Shown here piece after piece: positions 27,414 through 37,247 of a stretch of 64,000 nt of DNA. The notes beneath the pieces were generated by a model that saw only the letters and a program-made list of their open reading frames with translations, was not told the origin of the DNA and did no database searches. The position numbers and the translations under genes were made by a program. The stretch lies in NCBI RefSeq assembly GCF_900107545.1, contig NZ_FNQZ01000012.1, positions 21,031-85,030 of the forward strand, given 5' to 3'. This stretch comes from Pseudobutyrivibrio sp. ACV-2 (GTDB taxonomy: Bacteria; Bacillota; Clostridia; Lachnospirales; Lachnospiraceae). How positions within the stretch are numbered: the first letter of the stretch is position 1; every line of letters starts with the position of its first letter.

Positions 27414-28805
27414 ATGAGTTTAAAAGATAACAAATATTTAACTCCTAGATTTCATCTATTTCCTACGTCAGGCTGGCTTAATGACCCTAACGGTCTTTGC
27501 CAGCTTGATGGCATCCATCACATATTTTTCCAGTATTCACCAGATCAGCCCAAGGGCGGTGAAAAGACCTGGGGACATTACTCCACAAAGGATTTCATCA
27601 ACTATGAATTCTCAGGAGTATTTATGAAGCCTGACCTTCCAGAGGACACCAGTGGTGTATATTCAGGATGCGCCTATGTGGAAGATCATAAAATGTATAT
27701 CTATTACACAGGCAACGTGAAGCATGCTGGAGATTATGACTACATCCTTGAGGGCAGAGAGAGCAATACAATTTTAGTAACAAGCGAGAACGGAGTTGAC
27801 GCTAGTGAAAAAAGAATATTGCTAAGAAGCCAGGATTATCCTGATAATCTTACTCTTCACGTCAGAGATCCAAAGGTACTGTGTAAGGATGGCATTTATT
27901 ACATGACGCTTGGAGCAAGAACCAAAAAGGATGAAGGATGCGTTATCGTATTTAAATCTGCGGATAAGATTAATTGGGATTTTAGCCACTTCATTGAAAA
28001 GGCAGACTTTGGTTACATGTGGGAATGCCCCGATTTATTTTATGTAGATGGCAAACAGTTCTTGTCTATATCCCCACAGGGGCTAGAGGCACAGGAGTAT
28101 AGATTCCAGAATATTTATCAGTCTGGTTATTTTAATACAAAAGAGGATTTGTTGGCTGAGGGTGACGGCTTAGACGAATTTACAGAGTGGGATTATGGTT
28201 TTGATTTCTACGCACCACAAACATATGTGGATGAAAAAGACAGAACAATCCTAATTGCCTGGATGGGCATGCCTGATGCAGAATATGGCCATGACGCTTC
28301 AATAGAGGATGGATGGCAGCATATGCTGTCACTGCCTAGAGAATTAGTCTATGACAGCAAATCGAAAAAGCTGCGCCAACAGCCAATGGCAGAAATTAAG
28401 GAGTTAAGAGATAAAAAAATAGATATTAAAAACCTTGCTGACATTGATACATATGAATTATATTTGTCGGAGTTTGGTCAAAGTGATTTCACTATTCAGA
28501 TCAACGAAGGCTTTAATATTAAATACAGCAAGCTAACTAATGATATGGTATTTTCTTTTACTGACGAGATGCTAGGAAGTAATAGAACTACCAGAAAGCT
28601 AAAGCTTGCTGACGGGGAGAAAATTGAAAATATTAGGTTTTATATAGATACATGTAGCATTGAGATATTCATAAATGATGGTCTTTATACCTTTACTACA
28701 AAATATTTCAAGGCAAAGGAAGTTGAGAACACAATTTCTTTAGAGGGAAGTATTGAGAATATAGAAGCCTACAGTCTTAAGCCTTTTAATATAAATATTA
28801 AATAG
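27414..28805 (+). CDS. scrB: GH32 sucrose-6-phosphate hydrolase
   Basis: 463-residue cytoplasmic GH32 enzyme. Nucleophile Asp24 lies in WLNDPNG, the transition-state Asp in HVRDPKVL and the acid/base Glu in WECPDLF. A C-terminal beta-sandwich follows. No signal peptide. It cleaves sucrose-6-phosphate delivered by the PTS to glucose-6-phosphate and fructose. The 14-base gap from the PTS gene lacks a strong ribosome site, suggesting coupled translation. Terminated at 28867. Confidence 0.9.
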   Translation: MSLKDNKYLTPRFHLFPTSGWLNDPNGLCQLDGIHHIFFQYSPDQPKGGEKTWGHYSTKDFINYEFSGVFMKPDLPEDTSGVYSGCAYVEDHKMYIYYTGNVKHAGDYDYILEGRESNTILVTSENGVDASEKRILLRSQDYPDNLTLHVRDPKVLCKDGIYYMTLGARTKKDEGCVIVFKSADKINWDFSHFIEKADFGYMWECPDLFYVDGKQFLSISPQGLEAQEYRFQNIYQSGYFNTKEDLLAEGDGLDEFTEWDYGFDFYAPQTYVDEKDRTILIAWMGMPDAEYGHDASIEDGWQHMLSLPRELVYDSKSKKLRQQPMAEIKELRDKKIDIKNLADIDTYELYLSEFGQSDFTIQINEGFNIKYSKLTNDMVFSFTDEMLGSNRTTRKLKLADGEKIENIRFYIDTCSIEIFINDGLYTFTTKYFKAKEVENTISLEGSIENIEAYSLKPFNINIK

Positions 28806-28866
28806 TTGACAGAGTCTTGATTTTCATCAGAAATTAGGAACTAAAGAGAGGCCAGGATGTCGTAGG

Positions 28867-28896
28867 AGAGATGGAAATTTTTCCATCTCTTTTTTC
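28867..28896 (+). terminator. terminator of sucrose operon
   Basis: AGAGATGGAAA (28867-28877) / TTTCCATCTCT (28880-28890), then TTTTTT. Confidence 0.85.
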
Positions 28897-29057
28897 GTTT
28901 ACGAGTTTATGTTATACAAATTTAGAACATATTTACGAAATGAATAGGCGTTTAGCCAAGATTATCACAAAATTTTAATAAAAATATGCTATAAGAAAGA
29001 AGTAGTGTGTAGTATTTTCGAAAATCGGCTTTTGTTGATATACCTTAGGTATTTGAA

Positions 29058-31616
29058 ATGAAGAAAAATATACTTTTGGAAAGTAGAAAAGAATACTTAC
29101 TGGAAAATTTTGAAAGAGCACTTCAAGAAGAATGGATTGAGGTTTATATTCAGCCTGTAGTACGCTCTTCCACAGGTAAGGTATGTGAAGAAGAAGCTTT
29201 GGCCAGATGGGATGATCCTGTTTTAGGCGTTCTTAATGCCTGTGATTTTGTTTCCATACTTGAGGAAGCTGGACTAATAAGTCAGCTTGATTTATATATT
29301 CTAGATAAAGTTATTGAGAAAATTCAAGCTCAAAAAAAGATGGGTATAGATATTGTTATTACGTCTATAAATTTTTCACAGCTGGATTTTCAACAGGGAA
29401 ACATTGTAAAAGAAATTGATAACAAAATATCAAAAGCTGGTATTTCAAAGGATAGATTTGCCTTTGAGGTATCTGAAAACGCGTCAGTAGTTGAAAAAAA
29501 GAACACAGTTAGCCAATTGGAGCACCTGCAAAAGCTAGGTTATAAAATTGAGTTTGATGATTTTGGAAATGGTGACACCTCACTTCTTTTGTCAAGCCAG
29601 CTTCATTTTGACGTTGTAAAAATTAATTTGTCATTAACAAGACAAATATTAGTAAATGATAGAGCAAAGATTTTTATCACAGAACTTGTAAAAATGGCAA
29701 ATGCTCTGGGCATTGAAACTATTGTAAAAGGTGTGGAAAATCAGGCACAGATTGATTTCCTAAAAGAAATTGGTTGCGCGAAACTTCAGGGATATTACTT
29801 TACCAGACCCCTTGCTGTCAAACAATTGGAAAAATTTGTAAAAGATGGCAAGCAGTTTTTGGGACTTGAAAATCCCAAAGAAGCTGAATACTACAATAAT
29901 GTTGATAAAGTAAGTCTTCATGAGTTGTCTGTTGCTAAAGATAGGAGCAATGTATCTGAATTGGATGATAATTGTATGCCTATGGCTATTATCGAAATAG
30001 ATTATTCCAACGTAAGATTCATGCGTATTAATCAAAGCTTTAGACAATTTATGTATGAAAATTTTCCAAACTTTAAGATAAAGTATGAGAGTAGACAGCT
30101 TTCTCACAAGGAATTTCCTAGTGCGTATGTTCTTAGTCGAATTAAACACTGCGTTCAGACAGGTGAGGATTTAATTATTGATGACAGAACACCTGTGGGC
30201 TCAATAGTTCATATGATGCTTCAAAAGATAGCATATGATGAGGAAACTAAAAAATATGCGATTTTGTTTGCAATTATATCTACAGGTGAAAAATATAATA
30301 AAATTACATCACTTTCATATAACTATATTTCTAGAGCCCTGTCAGAGGATTACGTTGCTATGTATTTTGTTGATATCGAAACAAACAGCTACGTATTATA
30401 TCAATCTGATGGATTAAATAGAGATATTACAGTAGAACATCAGGGAAAGGATTTCTTTTTTGAAGCCTATAAGGACAGTAATAAAAAGGTTTACGAAGAA
30501 GATCGTACCATGTTTAATATGATGGTTACAAAGGAGAACATTCTTAAAAATATCGAAGAGAATGGTGCTTTTTCTATAACCTATAGAGCTAATGAAAGTG
30601 ATGGCGTTAAATATGTATGCCTTAAAGCTGTAAAAGATAGGAAAGATGGAAAGCATATTATTATTGGCATTAATAATGTAGATGGCCAGGTTAAACAGCA
30701 GGAAAAGTTTAAACAGGTTCAGGAAGAAAGGATGTATTATTCAAGAATTGCTGCGTTGGTTGGTGATTTTCATGCCGTTTATTGTATTGATTTAAAAGAT
30801 AATTCTTACACTATTTATAATGCTGATCAGAGTGTAGATTATGCTGGCATGAATCGTATAGGAAAGGATTTTTTCGAGGAGACAATAAAAGTAGGAAAAG
30901 GCGTAATCTATCAAGAAGACCAAGAGGGATTTTTTGAAGCAATAAACAAGAAAAAGGTGCTGGATTCCATAGAAAAAAATGGCAGCTTTACGTATGAGTA
31001 TAGGCGGATGATTGATGATAAACCTACGTTTTTTAGATATAAGGCTATTATAATCAAGGAAAATGATGAAGAAAAGCTCATCGTAGGTCTGATTAATATC
31101 GACGCAGAGGTTAGAAAAGAAAAAGAATATAAAGATAACCTTTCAATGGTCGAAAAACTAGCCATAAAGGATGAACTTACAGGAGTTAAGAACAAGCATG
31201 CCTATGCCCAGGCAGAGGAAGAACTGAGCACACAGATTGAGGATGGCTCAGTCGATGAGTATGCGATAGCTGTGTTTGATTTGAATGGCCTCAAATATAT
31301 CAATGACACATATGGGCACGCTGCTGGTGATGAATTTATAAAGGCAGGATGCAAAATAATATGTGACGCATTTCCACATAGTCCGGTATACAGGATAGGT
31401 GGCGATGAATTTTCCGTAATAATTCAGGGTGATGCATATAGCAATATTGATTTTTCTATGGGATACATTGAAGCAAAGAACCATGAAAATAAGGTTCGTG
31501 GTGGTGTAACCATAGCGGCGGGCCTAGCCAGAGGTGTAGAAAATAAGCCTATGAAGCAAGTGTTTGAAGAGGCTGATAGTAATATGTATGCAAAAAAGAA
31601 GCAGATGAAATATTAA
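29058..31616 (+). CDS. EAL-PAS-GGDEF cyclic-di-GMP protein, EAL probably degenerate
   Basis: 852 residues, no membrane segment seen. The N-terminal EAL domain (about 15-260) keeps Glu46 of EAL, the INFS Asn, FEVSEN and DDFGNG. However, the K-x-D motif reads KIN (Asn190) and the EGVE motif reads KGVE (Lys224), so hydrolysis is doubtful. Two PAS-like regions (about 410-540 and 560-690) follow. The C-terminal GGDEF domain is canonical: DLNGLKYINDTYGH and RIGGDEF (781-785). The protein is therefore probably a diguanylate cyclase with EAL as a sensor or binding domain. Only a weak ribosome site is seen. Confidence 0.85.
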   Translation: MKKNILLESRKEYLLENFERALQEEWIEVYIQPVVRSSTGKVCEEEALARWDDPVLGVLNACDFVSILEEAGLISQLDLYILDKVIEKIQAQKKMGIDIVITSINFSQLDFQQGNIVKEIDNKISKAGISKDRFAFEVSENASVVEKKNTVSQLEHLQKLGYKIEFDDFGNGDTSLLLSSQLHFDVVKINLSLTRQILVNDRAKIFITELVKMANALGIETIVKGVENQAQIDFLKEIGCAKLQGYYFTRPLAVKQLEKFVKDGKQFLGLENPKEAEYYNNVDKVSLHELSVAKDRSNVSELDDNCMPMAIIEIDYSNVRFMRINQSFRQFMYENFPNFKIKYESRQLSHKEFPSAYVLSRIKHCVQTGEDLIIDDRTPVGSIVHMMLQKIAYDEETKKYAILFAIISTGEKYNKITSLSYNYISRALSEDYVAMYFVDIETNSYVLYQSDGLNRDITVEHQGKDFFFEAYKDSNKKVYEEDRTMFNMMVTKENILKNIEENGAFSITYRANESDGVKYVCLKAVKDRKDGKHIIIGINNVDGQVKQQEKFKQVQEERMYYSRIAALVGDFHAVYCIDLKDNSYTIYNADQSVDYAGMNRIGKDFFEETIKVGKGVIYQEDQEGFFEAINKKKVLDSIEKNGSFTYEYRRMIDDKPTFFRYKAIIIKENDEEKLIVGLINIDAEVRKEKEYKDNLSMVEKLAIKDELTGVKNKHAYAQAEEELSTQIEDGSVDEYAIAVFDLNGLKYINDTYGHAAGDEFIKAGCKIICDAFPHSPVYRIGGDEFSVIIQGDAYSNIDFSMGYIEAKNHENKVRGGVTIAAGLARGVENKPMKQVFEEADSNMYAKKKQMKY

Positions 31617-31685
31617 GTATGAGTAGTTGGTGCTTGGCTTGGAAAAACATCTAGCTTAATACAAAAAATAATTCAGATTTTATAT

Positions 31686-31726
31686 ATACACTCCAAGGAA
31701 ATGAGAACCTTGGAGTGTATTATTTT
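31686..31726 (+). terminator. terminator after GGDEF gene
   Basis: 13-bp stem ATACACTCCAAGG (31686-31698) / CCTTGGAGTGTAT (31708-31720), then TATTTT. Confidence 0.8.
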
Positions 31727-31760
31727 GCGTGAAAACTGGAGATATGCAAATGTAAAAATA

Positions 31761-31950
31761 GTGCAAATGCACAAAAAATTATAGAATTTATGGTGCATAT
31801 TAGCTAATAAGACTTAACGGTAATTAGCACACTTTCATAAATATGTGCTAATTGCACAAAAATAATTGATATACGCATCATAATGACATACTATTTTTGT
31901 GTGAACAGCAAACAAGCGGTTGTGCATATGTAATATCGGCCGAGTGCATA
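31761..31950 (+). promoter_or_regulatory. fructanase upstream region with GTGC/GCAC elements
   Basis: Contains the dyad GTGCAAATGCAC (31761-31772) and the perfect 10-bp inverted repeat AATTAGCACA (31822-31831) / TGTGCTAATT (31844-31853), followed by GCACAAAA. Further GTGCAT copies occur near 31791, 31922 and 31943. No clear -35/-10 pair was assigned. This looks like a multi-site operator for the fructanase gene. Confidence 0.45.
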
Positions 31951-31983
31951 ATTGCTAAATTATGTTTATCAAAAGGAGAGAAT

Positions 31984-34900
31984 ATGCATAGGAGAAGATT
32001 GGTTAGGTTTTTGTGCAAGGTACTAGGGGTATCATTGGTATTTTGCAACGTGGTAACAAACAATGCCACAGTGTTTGCCACATCTGTAGTATCTGAGGAA
32101 ATCACAAATGAAGGGAATTCTGCCCTAATAGAAGAACTCAGAATCGATGAGTCTTCTGATGAGGAAGATACAAGTGACAAAAAGGAGACAGCTGAAGAAG
32201 AGAAATCTGAAAAGAGTAAAGCTCCTGAAAGTAAAGCAGAGTCTGAGGAGGACGATGAAAAAGGGGATGATTTGACCTCCGAAGATGAGAAAGAGATCAA
32301 AGACAAAAAAGAGCTTGAAGACGACGAGAAACTTCAAGACGAAGAAGCGCTCGAAGATGAGGAAGAACTCGAAGACGACGAGGAGCTTGATGAAGACGAA
32401 GAACTTGAGGATGACGAAGATCTCGATGATGAAAAGAATTCTATAGAGAAGTCAAAAAAGAAAAAAGTAAAGAAAGAAATAAAAAAGGAAGAAAACTATA
32501 AAAATAATATCGGTGAACTAACTTATGCTGGCGAGGGTACTTGGGAAGCCACAGAAGATGGTATGCTAAGCGATGCCATCGACAAGGGTGATTGCTTTGC
32601 ATTCTCCAAGACCAAAGGAAGAAACTTTGTTTATTCAACAGAGGTTAAATTCCTGGAAAATAGAGGCGCTGCTGCTTTACTTTTCAGAAGTAATGGAACT
32701 GCCGATGATAAGGAAAGCTACGTTGTAAATATCGACGCATCAAATCATAAGTGCAAATTTTTCAGATGGCAGAGAAACGATGCACTTCAGCTGATTGACG
32801 AGAAATCAGTTCCAGCTACTGAGGACGAAACATATGAGCTTAAGGTAGTTGCTTATGATTCATGGATTCTTTACTATGTCAATGACCAGCTTGTTGCAAG
32901 CACTGGTGACTACTATTTACAGCCTGGTGATTTAGGACAGGACACATACATTGATGAAGGAGTATTTGGTCTTCTCAACTGGAACAGCAAAGTAATTTAT
33001 CAAAACACATATTTCAAAGAATTAAATGATGATTTTTTACCTATCCTGGAAAATATCAAAATAACATCCGACAATGGAACTGTTCAGAAGAAAGCAAGAT
33101 TTGTTTCAACAGAGCCTATGATGTTGCAGTATGTTGATAATGATGCATCTGAAATAAATGTAGAGGTTGAAAAGGCTTGCGAAAATGCCACAATTGAAGT
33201 CAAAGATGAGAATGGAACAGTCTATGAAGATGGTAGACACATTCCTGTAAAACAAGGTATTAACTATCTTACAGTGAAATCTACTGTTAAAGATGATGAT
33301 TACGAGGCTTCTGTAGTATATAGAATTAATGTCCATAGACTTAAGCCAGCTATTGAATATTACAACGAAGTGTACAGAGATCAGTATCACTACTCGGTAA
33401 AGGAAGGCTGGGCAAACGATCCTAATGGACTTGTATATTACAATGGAAAATATCACCTTTTCTATCAGTTTTTCGATGACATCAAATGGGGACCAATGCA
33501 TTGGGCTCATGCCACAAGTGAGGATTTAATCCACTGGACAGATGAACCAATCGCTTTCTATCCAGATGCTAATGGTGCCATGTTCTCAGGATGTATCGTA
33601 GCAGACACAAACAACAGCTCAGGCCTATTCGACTCTGAAAATGGCGGCTTAGTTGCTCTTATAACTGCCGATGGAAATGGCCAAAGAATCAAGGTGGCTT
33701 ACAGTGAAGATGAAGGAAAAACCTGGAAGAAGCTTGACAAAGTGGCTGCAGATTGGACAAATGATCCATTACACTCTCGCGACTTCAGAGACCCTAAGGT
33801 GTTTAGATGGGAAAATAAATGGTTTATGGTTGTAGCTGGTGGTCCACTTAGAATATACTCTTCTGACAATTTATTAAATTGGAAATGTGAGTCAACTTAT
33901 CCTGATTTACACACAGAATGTCCAGATTTATACCCTGTTGAGGCTGAAGATGGAACACTCAAGTGGGTTTTATCCAGAGGCGGTCGTTTTTACAAAGTAG
34001 GTGATTTGGTAAATGTCGATGGCAACTGGACTTATGTACCGGATGCAGAGTACGTTGATAGAGATGGAATTATGAATTTCGGTAGAGATTCATACGCTGC
34101 AATGACATATTATGTTCAGGATTTTGGTACTGCTGAAAACCCTGTTATTCCAGAAATTGTAGAGTTAAACTGGATGAATACATGGGATGATTACTGCAAT
34201 TCAGTAGCAGCAAAAACAGGTCAGGATTTCAATGGAACATTTAATTTAAATCTTGCACTTGGCTTAGAAAAGACTGGCGATACATATTCATTAACGCAGA
34301 CACCTGTAGAACAATACAAGAGCCTTAGAGACAAATCAAGTGCCATACATTTAAAGGATAAAAAGGTTACAGATGACAGTGACTTATTAAAAGATTTTAG
34401 TGGCGATACTTATGAAATTTGCGCTACCTTTAAACCAGAAGCAGGCACAAATAAGGTCGGCTTCAAATTGAGAAAAGGTGCAGATGAAGAAACTGTAGTT
34501 GCTTATGATTTAGCTAGTCAAAAGCTATATATTGACAGAAGCAAGTCAGGTATCATTATAAGCGGCAAATTTGCAGAGGTTTGCTCACAGGATATGAGTC
34601 TTAACGAAGATGGTACTGTAGATTTACACATATATGTGGACAAAGCAAGCGTTGAAGTATTTTCTTCAGATGATAAGGTATGCGGTGCCGCTCAGATTTT
34701 CCCTAACCCATTCAGCCTTGGGCTCGAAGTCTTTGTAGAAGGCGCTGCAGCAAAGGCAGATATAGATATTTATCCATTAGAGAGCATCTGGGGTGACAAG
34801 CAGTCTACAGATGAAGCATATGCAATCAATTCAATGTTCCCTAAAAAGACAATGATGAATTGTGGCGAAGAAGCAAAGATTGATGTATATATTTTACCAG

Positions 34901-36270
34901 TTAGCGCTAATCAGGAAATAGAATGGAGCATCCAATCTGGCGAGGATTACATTGAGTTATCTCAGAACGGAAAGATTAAGGCATTAAAGAAGGGAAAGGC
35001 TATAGTAGTTGCCACAAGCAAGGCAAATCCTGAACTCACCAGAGAATTTAACATCGAAGTATACGAAAACAATTTCAAAACTAACATGAAAGAATTCGTA
35101 AATCTTTCTGGAAATTGGTCAGTAGATGATGAAACACTTACTGTATCTAACGTTGCTCAGAATGATTACTACATGACCAAAGACAAGATAAGCGGTGACT
35201 ACACCTTAAAGACTAAAATCGCCTTTAAAAAGGGATTGATTAACATTTTCTTAGTTGGTCAGAACATGAATCCACTAGATGGTGAAGGTGCTTATTCTAT
35301 CCAGTTCGCTCCTGACAATTTAGACATAAGATTGTTCAGATTTGGTCGCGATGACATGTATCGAGGCAGAATGAGTAAAGCTATTGGTGATGGAAAATAT
35401 CACGACATTGAAATCGTAAAGAAAGACACAACCGTATCTGTTCTGGTGGATAATGAAAACAGCCTTGAGTACACAATAGATGGAGCTACAGACATGGCTG
35501 AAGGCTACGTAGGTTTAGGACTTTGGGATGGAGAGCTTAATGTACAGACTTTCTATGTAGATTATGAAGGCGCTGAAAACCCATCTTCTGAGGAACCTGC
35601 ACCACAAAAGCCTGATGTAGAAGAGCCAGCAGAAAAACCATCAGAGCAGCCATCTACAGAAAATCAGAAAAAGGAAGTTCCTACACCAAATCAAACAGAT
35701 GATAAGCAACAGACTGAGCCTGTAAAGGAGGATTCGCCAAAGGCACAACCTACTAAGACAGAGCCAGCTAAAAATGAAACACAATCAGGAACTACTGCAA
35801 GTACTGGCACTTCTAGTAGTACATCATCAAGCACGCAGTCAGTGCCATCACAGACTACAGCTGTTTCAAGTGCTAATGAAAGTGTAGCACAGGTTACTAT
35901 ACCTGATTCCCAGACACCACAGGCATTGCCAGGATTAACCACAGCAAGCAAATCAGTTACAAAAGCTTCTACTAAACAGAGCAAGCCTGCTAGCACTATT
36001 GAAAAAACAGAAGAAACAGCGGTAGAAAATGTAGAAACAAATGCTGAACCTGCTGAAGAATCAGTATCAGAAGAAATAAAAGATACCGACGTTCCAAAAG
36101 CTGGTGTAAACACAGACAAACAGTCTGCAGATGAGTCTCCTGTTGTAGAATCATCTGTTGCAACCGCTACAAATGAAAATTCACCACTTAAAGCAGTATT
36201 AGCTGTAATTGGTGTTGCAGTTATCGGCGGTGTAGCAGCATTATCACTTAGAAAGAGAAATAGAAGATAA
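31984..36270 (+). CDS. large secreted, membrane-anchored GH32 fructanase
   Basis: 1428 residues from the ATG at 31984, chosen for AAAGGAGAG upstream. Signal peptide 1-32. A Glu/Asp-rich region (about 40-165) contains seven hexapeptide repeats (110-151). A concanavalin-like domain (about 175-325) precedes the GH32 catalytic domain: Asp479 (WANDPNG), Asp603 (FRDPK) and Glu645 (TECPDLY). Then come the GH32 beta-sandwich, a Big2-like bacterial Ig domain (LSQNGKIKALKKGKAIVVAT), a second lectin-like domain, a Pro/Thr/Ser-rich stalk and a C-terminal hydrophobic helix with a basic tail. No LPXTG is seen. It should release fructose from levan or inulin outside the cell, complementing the sucrose genes. 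Confidence 0.87.
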   Translation: MHRRRLVRFLCKVLGVSLVFCNVVTNNATVFATSVVSEEITNEGNSALIEELRIDESSDEEDTSDKKETAEEEKSEKSKAPESKAESEEDDEKGDDLTSEDEKEIKDKKELEDDEKLQDEEALEDEEELEDDEELDEDEELEDDEDLDDEKNSIEKSKKKKVKKEIKKEENYKNNIGELTYAGEGTWEATEDGMLSDAIDKGDCFAFSKTKGRNFVYSTEVKFLENRGAAALLFRSNGTADDKESYVVNIDASNHKCKFFRWQRNDALQLIDEKSVPATEDETYELKVVAYDSWILYYVNDQLVASTGDYYLQPGDLGQDTYIDEGVFGLLNWNSKVIYQNTYFKELNDDFLPILENIKITSDNGTVQKKARFVSTEPMMLQYVDNDASEINVEVEKACENATIEVKDENGTVYEDGRHIPVKQGINYLTVKSTVKDDDYEASVVYRINVHRLKPAIEYYNEVYRDQYHYSVKEGWANDPNGLVYYNGKYHLFYQFFDDIKWGPMHWAHATSEDLIHWTDEPIAFYPDANGAMFSGCIVADTNNSSGLFDSENGGLVALITADGNGQRIKVAYSEDEGKTWKKLDKVAADWTNDPLHSRDFRDPKVFRWENKWFMVVAGGPLRIYSSDNLLNWKCESTYPDLHTECPDLYPVEAEDGTLKWVLSRGGRFYKVGDLVNVDGNWTYVPDAEYVDRDGIMNFGRDSYAAMTYYVQDFGTAENPVIPEIVELNWMNTWDDYCNSVAAKTGQDFNGTFNLNLALGLEKTGDTYSLTQTPVEQYKSLRDKSSAIHLKDKKVTDDSDLLKDFSGDTYEICATFKPEAGTNKVGFKLRKGADEETVVAYDLASQKLYIDRSKSGIIISGKFAEVCSQDMSLNEDGTVDLHIYVDKASVEVFSSDDKVCGAAQIFPNPFSLGLEVFVEGAAAKADIDIYPLESIWGDKQSTDEAYAINSMFPKKTMMNCGEEAKIDVYILPVSANQEIEWSIQSGEDYIELSQNGKIKALKKGKAIVVATSKANPELTREFNIEVYENNFKTNMKEFVNLSGNWSVDDETLTVSNVAQNDYYMTKDKISGDYTLKTKIAFKKGLINIFLVGQNMNPLDGEGAYSIQFAPDNLDIRLFRFGRDDMYRGRMSKAIGDGKYHDIEIVKKDTTVSVLVDNENSLEYTIDGATDMAEGYVGLGLWDGELNVQTFYVDYEGAENPSSEEPAPQKPDVEEPAEKPSEQPSTENQKKEVPTPNQTDDKQQTEPVKEDSPKAQPTKTEPAKNETQSGTTASTGTSSSTSSSTQSVPSQTTAVSSANESVAQVTIPDSQTPQALPGLTTASKSVTKASTKQSKPASTIEKTEETAVENVETNAEPAEESVSEEIKDTDVPKAGVNTDKQSADESPVVESSVATATNENSPLKAVLAVIGVAVIGGVAALSLRKRNRR

Positions 36271-36301
36271 TATAAAAAATAATATTGCTAAGAATAAAAA
36301 T

Positions 36302-36335
36302 AGGAGTGAAATCGGTGGATTTCACTCCTGTTTTT
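36302..36335 (+). terminator. terminator of fructanase gene
   Basis: 12-bp perfect stem AGGAGTGAAATC (36302-36313) / GATTTCACTCCT (36318-36329), then GTTTTT. It ends against the converging gene at 36334. Confidence 0.85.
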
Positions 36336-37116
36336 AATGCCTCTGTTCCATATTCTCATATGTCTCACAGAAACGTGCAGAAAACGAAGGTTCTTCATTT
36401 CCTATAGAAAGATGGCTGATGTCGCCAAGTCTTAGGGTTCTAAATATTGCAATCCCTTTCTGGCGTTCTTCTGTAGCTATTTCTGTGATAGATGTAGGTG
36501 CTAATGCTGTAAATTGAAGCGGAACAAACGGTGATACATTCCATAGATGGGACAGTAGTACACTGGTAATTCCGTAATGGCAGAAGAATGCAATGGTCTT
36601 TTCATTATTCGTATTTACGGTATATGTTAGACCATTTTTCTCATAGCCGTTTTCTTTAAGCAGGTTATCAAATTCTGCTATGACATTGTCATATGTTGAT
36701 AACACGTCACTTCCTGTAAATAATTGTGAATTTCTCCATTCTTTGGCATCAAACAATTCAGGATGATTTCCAAAATAGGATGGGAGCATATCCCACATTA
36801 TTCTAGGTTGATATAGGCCAGTGGTCTCATCTTTAACTAATTCCGTTTCATAGGCTTTTCGTACATCTTCGGATATATTCGCATTTACGATACCAGGAAA
36901 TTCCTTCAGCCAATCCACAGTTGTAGCAGAAATGCCTAGAGTTTTAAGCACATAGTCTGCTGTAGCCTGAGCTCGACCAAGTGGGGAAACATAGACTTTA
37001 TCTATTTTGAAATCCTTCATATATTCGGCTAGAAGCTGGGCTTCTCTATGGCCTTTTTCTGTTAGAGTGTCATTTTCGTAGTCTGGGTCACCATGTCTGA
37101 TAAATAATAATTTCAT
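36334..37116 (-). CDS. histidine phosphatase (phosphoglycerate-mutase-like)
   Basis: 260 residues. The phosphoacceptor motif LLFIRHGDPDY lies at the N-terminus; SPLGRAQATADYVL carries the second conserved Arg, and FFCHYGITSVLL the second His. This is the branch-1 histidine phosphatase fold. Family members dephosphorylate sugar phosphates, nucleotides or other small molecules, and sequence alone does not tell which. GAAAGG precedes the start. It lies downstream of the DJ-1 gene on the same strand, separated by a terminator, so it is probably transcribed alone. Confidence 0.8.
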   Translation of the reverse strand: MKLLFIRHGDPDYENDTLTEKGHREAQLLAEYMKDFKIDKVYVSPLGRAQATADYVLKTLGISATTVDWLKEFPGIVNANISEDVRKAYETELVKDETTGLYQPRIMWDMLPSYFGNHPELFDAKEWRNSQLFTGSDVLSTYDNVIAEFDNLLKENGYEKNGLTYTVNTNNEKTIAFFCHYGITSVLLSHLWNVSPFVPLQFTALAPTSITEIATEERQKGIAIFRTLRLGDISHLSIGNEEPSFSARFCETYENMEQRH

Positions 37117-37194
37117 ATGAAATACCTTTCAAAAATAAATACGGTTTAAATATTACATTCTAAATCACATTAAGACAAAGCACTAAAAAAAGCA

Positions 37195-37226
37195 AGCAAG
37201 AAAAAGGGAATGCTGTCGCATTCCCT
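37195..37226 (-). terminator. minus-strand terminator after DJ-1 gene
   Basis: Stem AGGGAATGC (37205-37213) / GCATTCCCT (37218-37226). Read on the minus strand it is followed by TTTTTCTTG. Confidence 0.75.
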
Positions 37227-37247
37227 AAAATAAAGTGTGGATAGGAT

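Noticed and set aside
31878..32306. 142-codon minus-strand frame rich in Ser
   Set aside because: Antisense of the Glu/Asp-rich region of the fructanase; GAA/GAT repeats read backwards give Ser/Phe runs.
32311..32436. Possible CRISPR-like repeat
   Set aside because: The 18-bp period is in frame and encodes acidic hexapeptides; no spacers.
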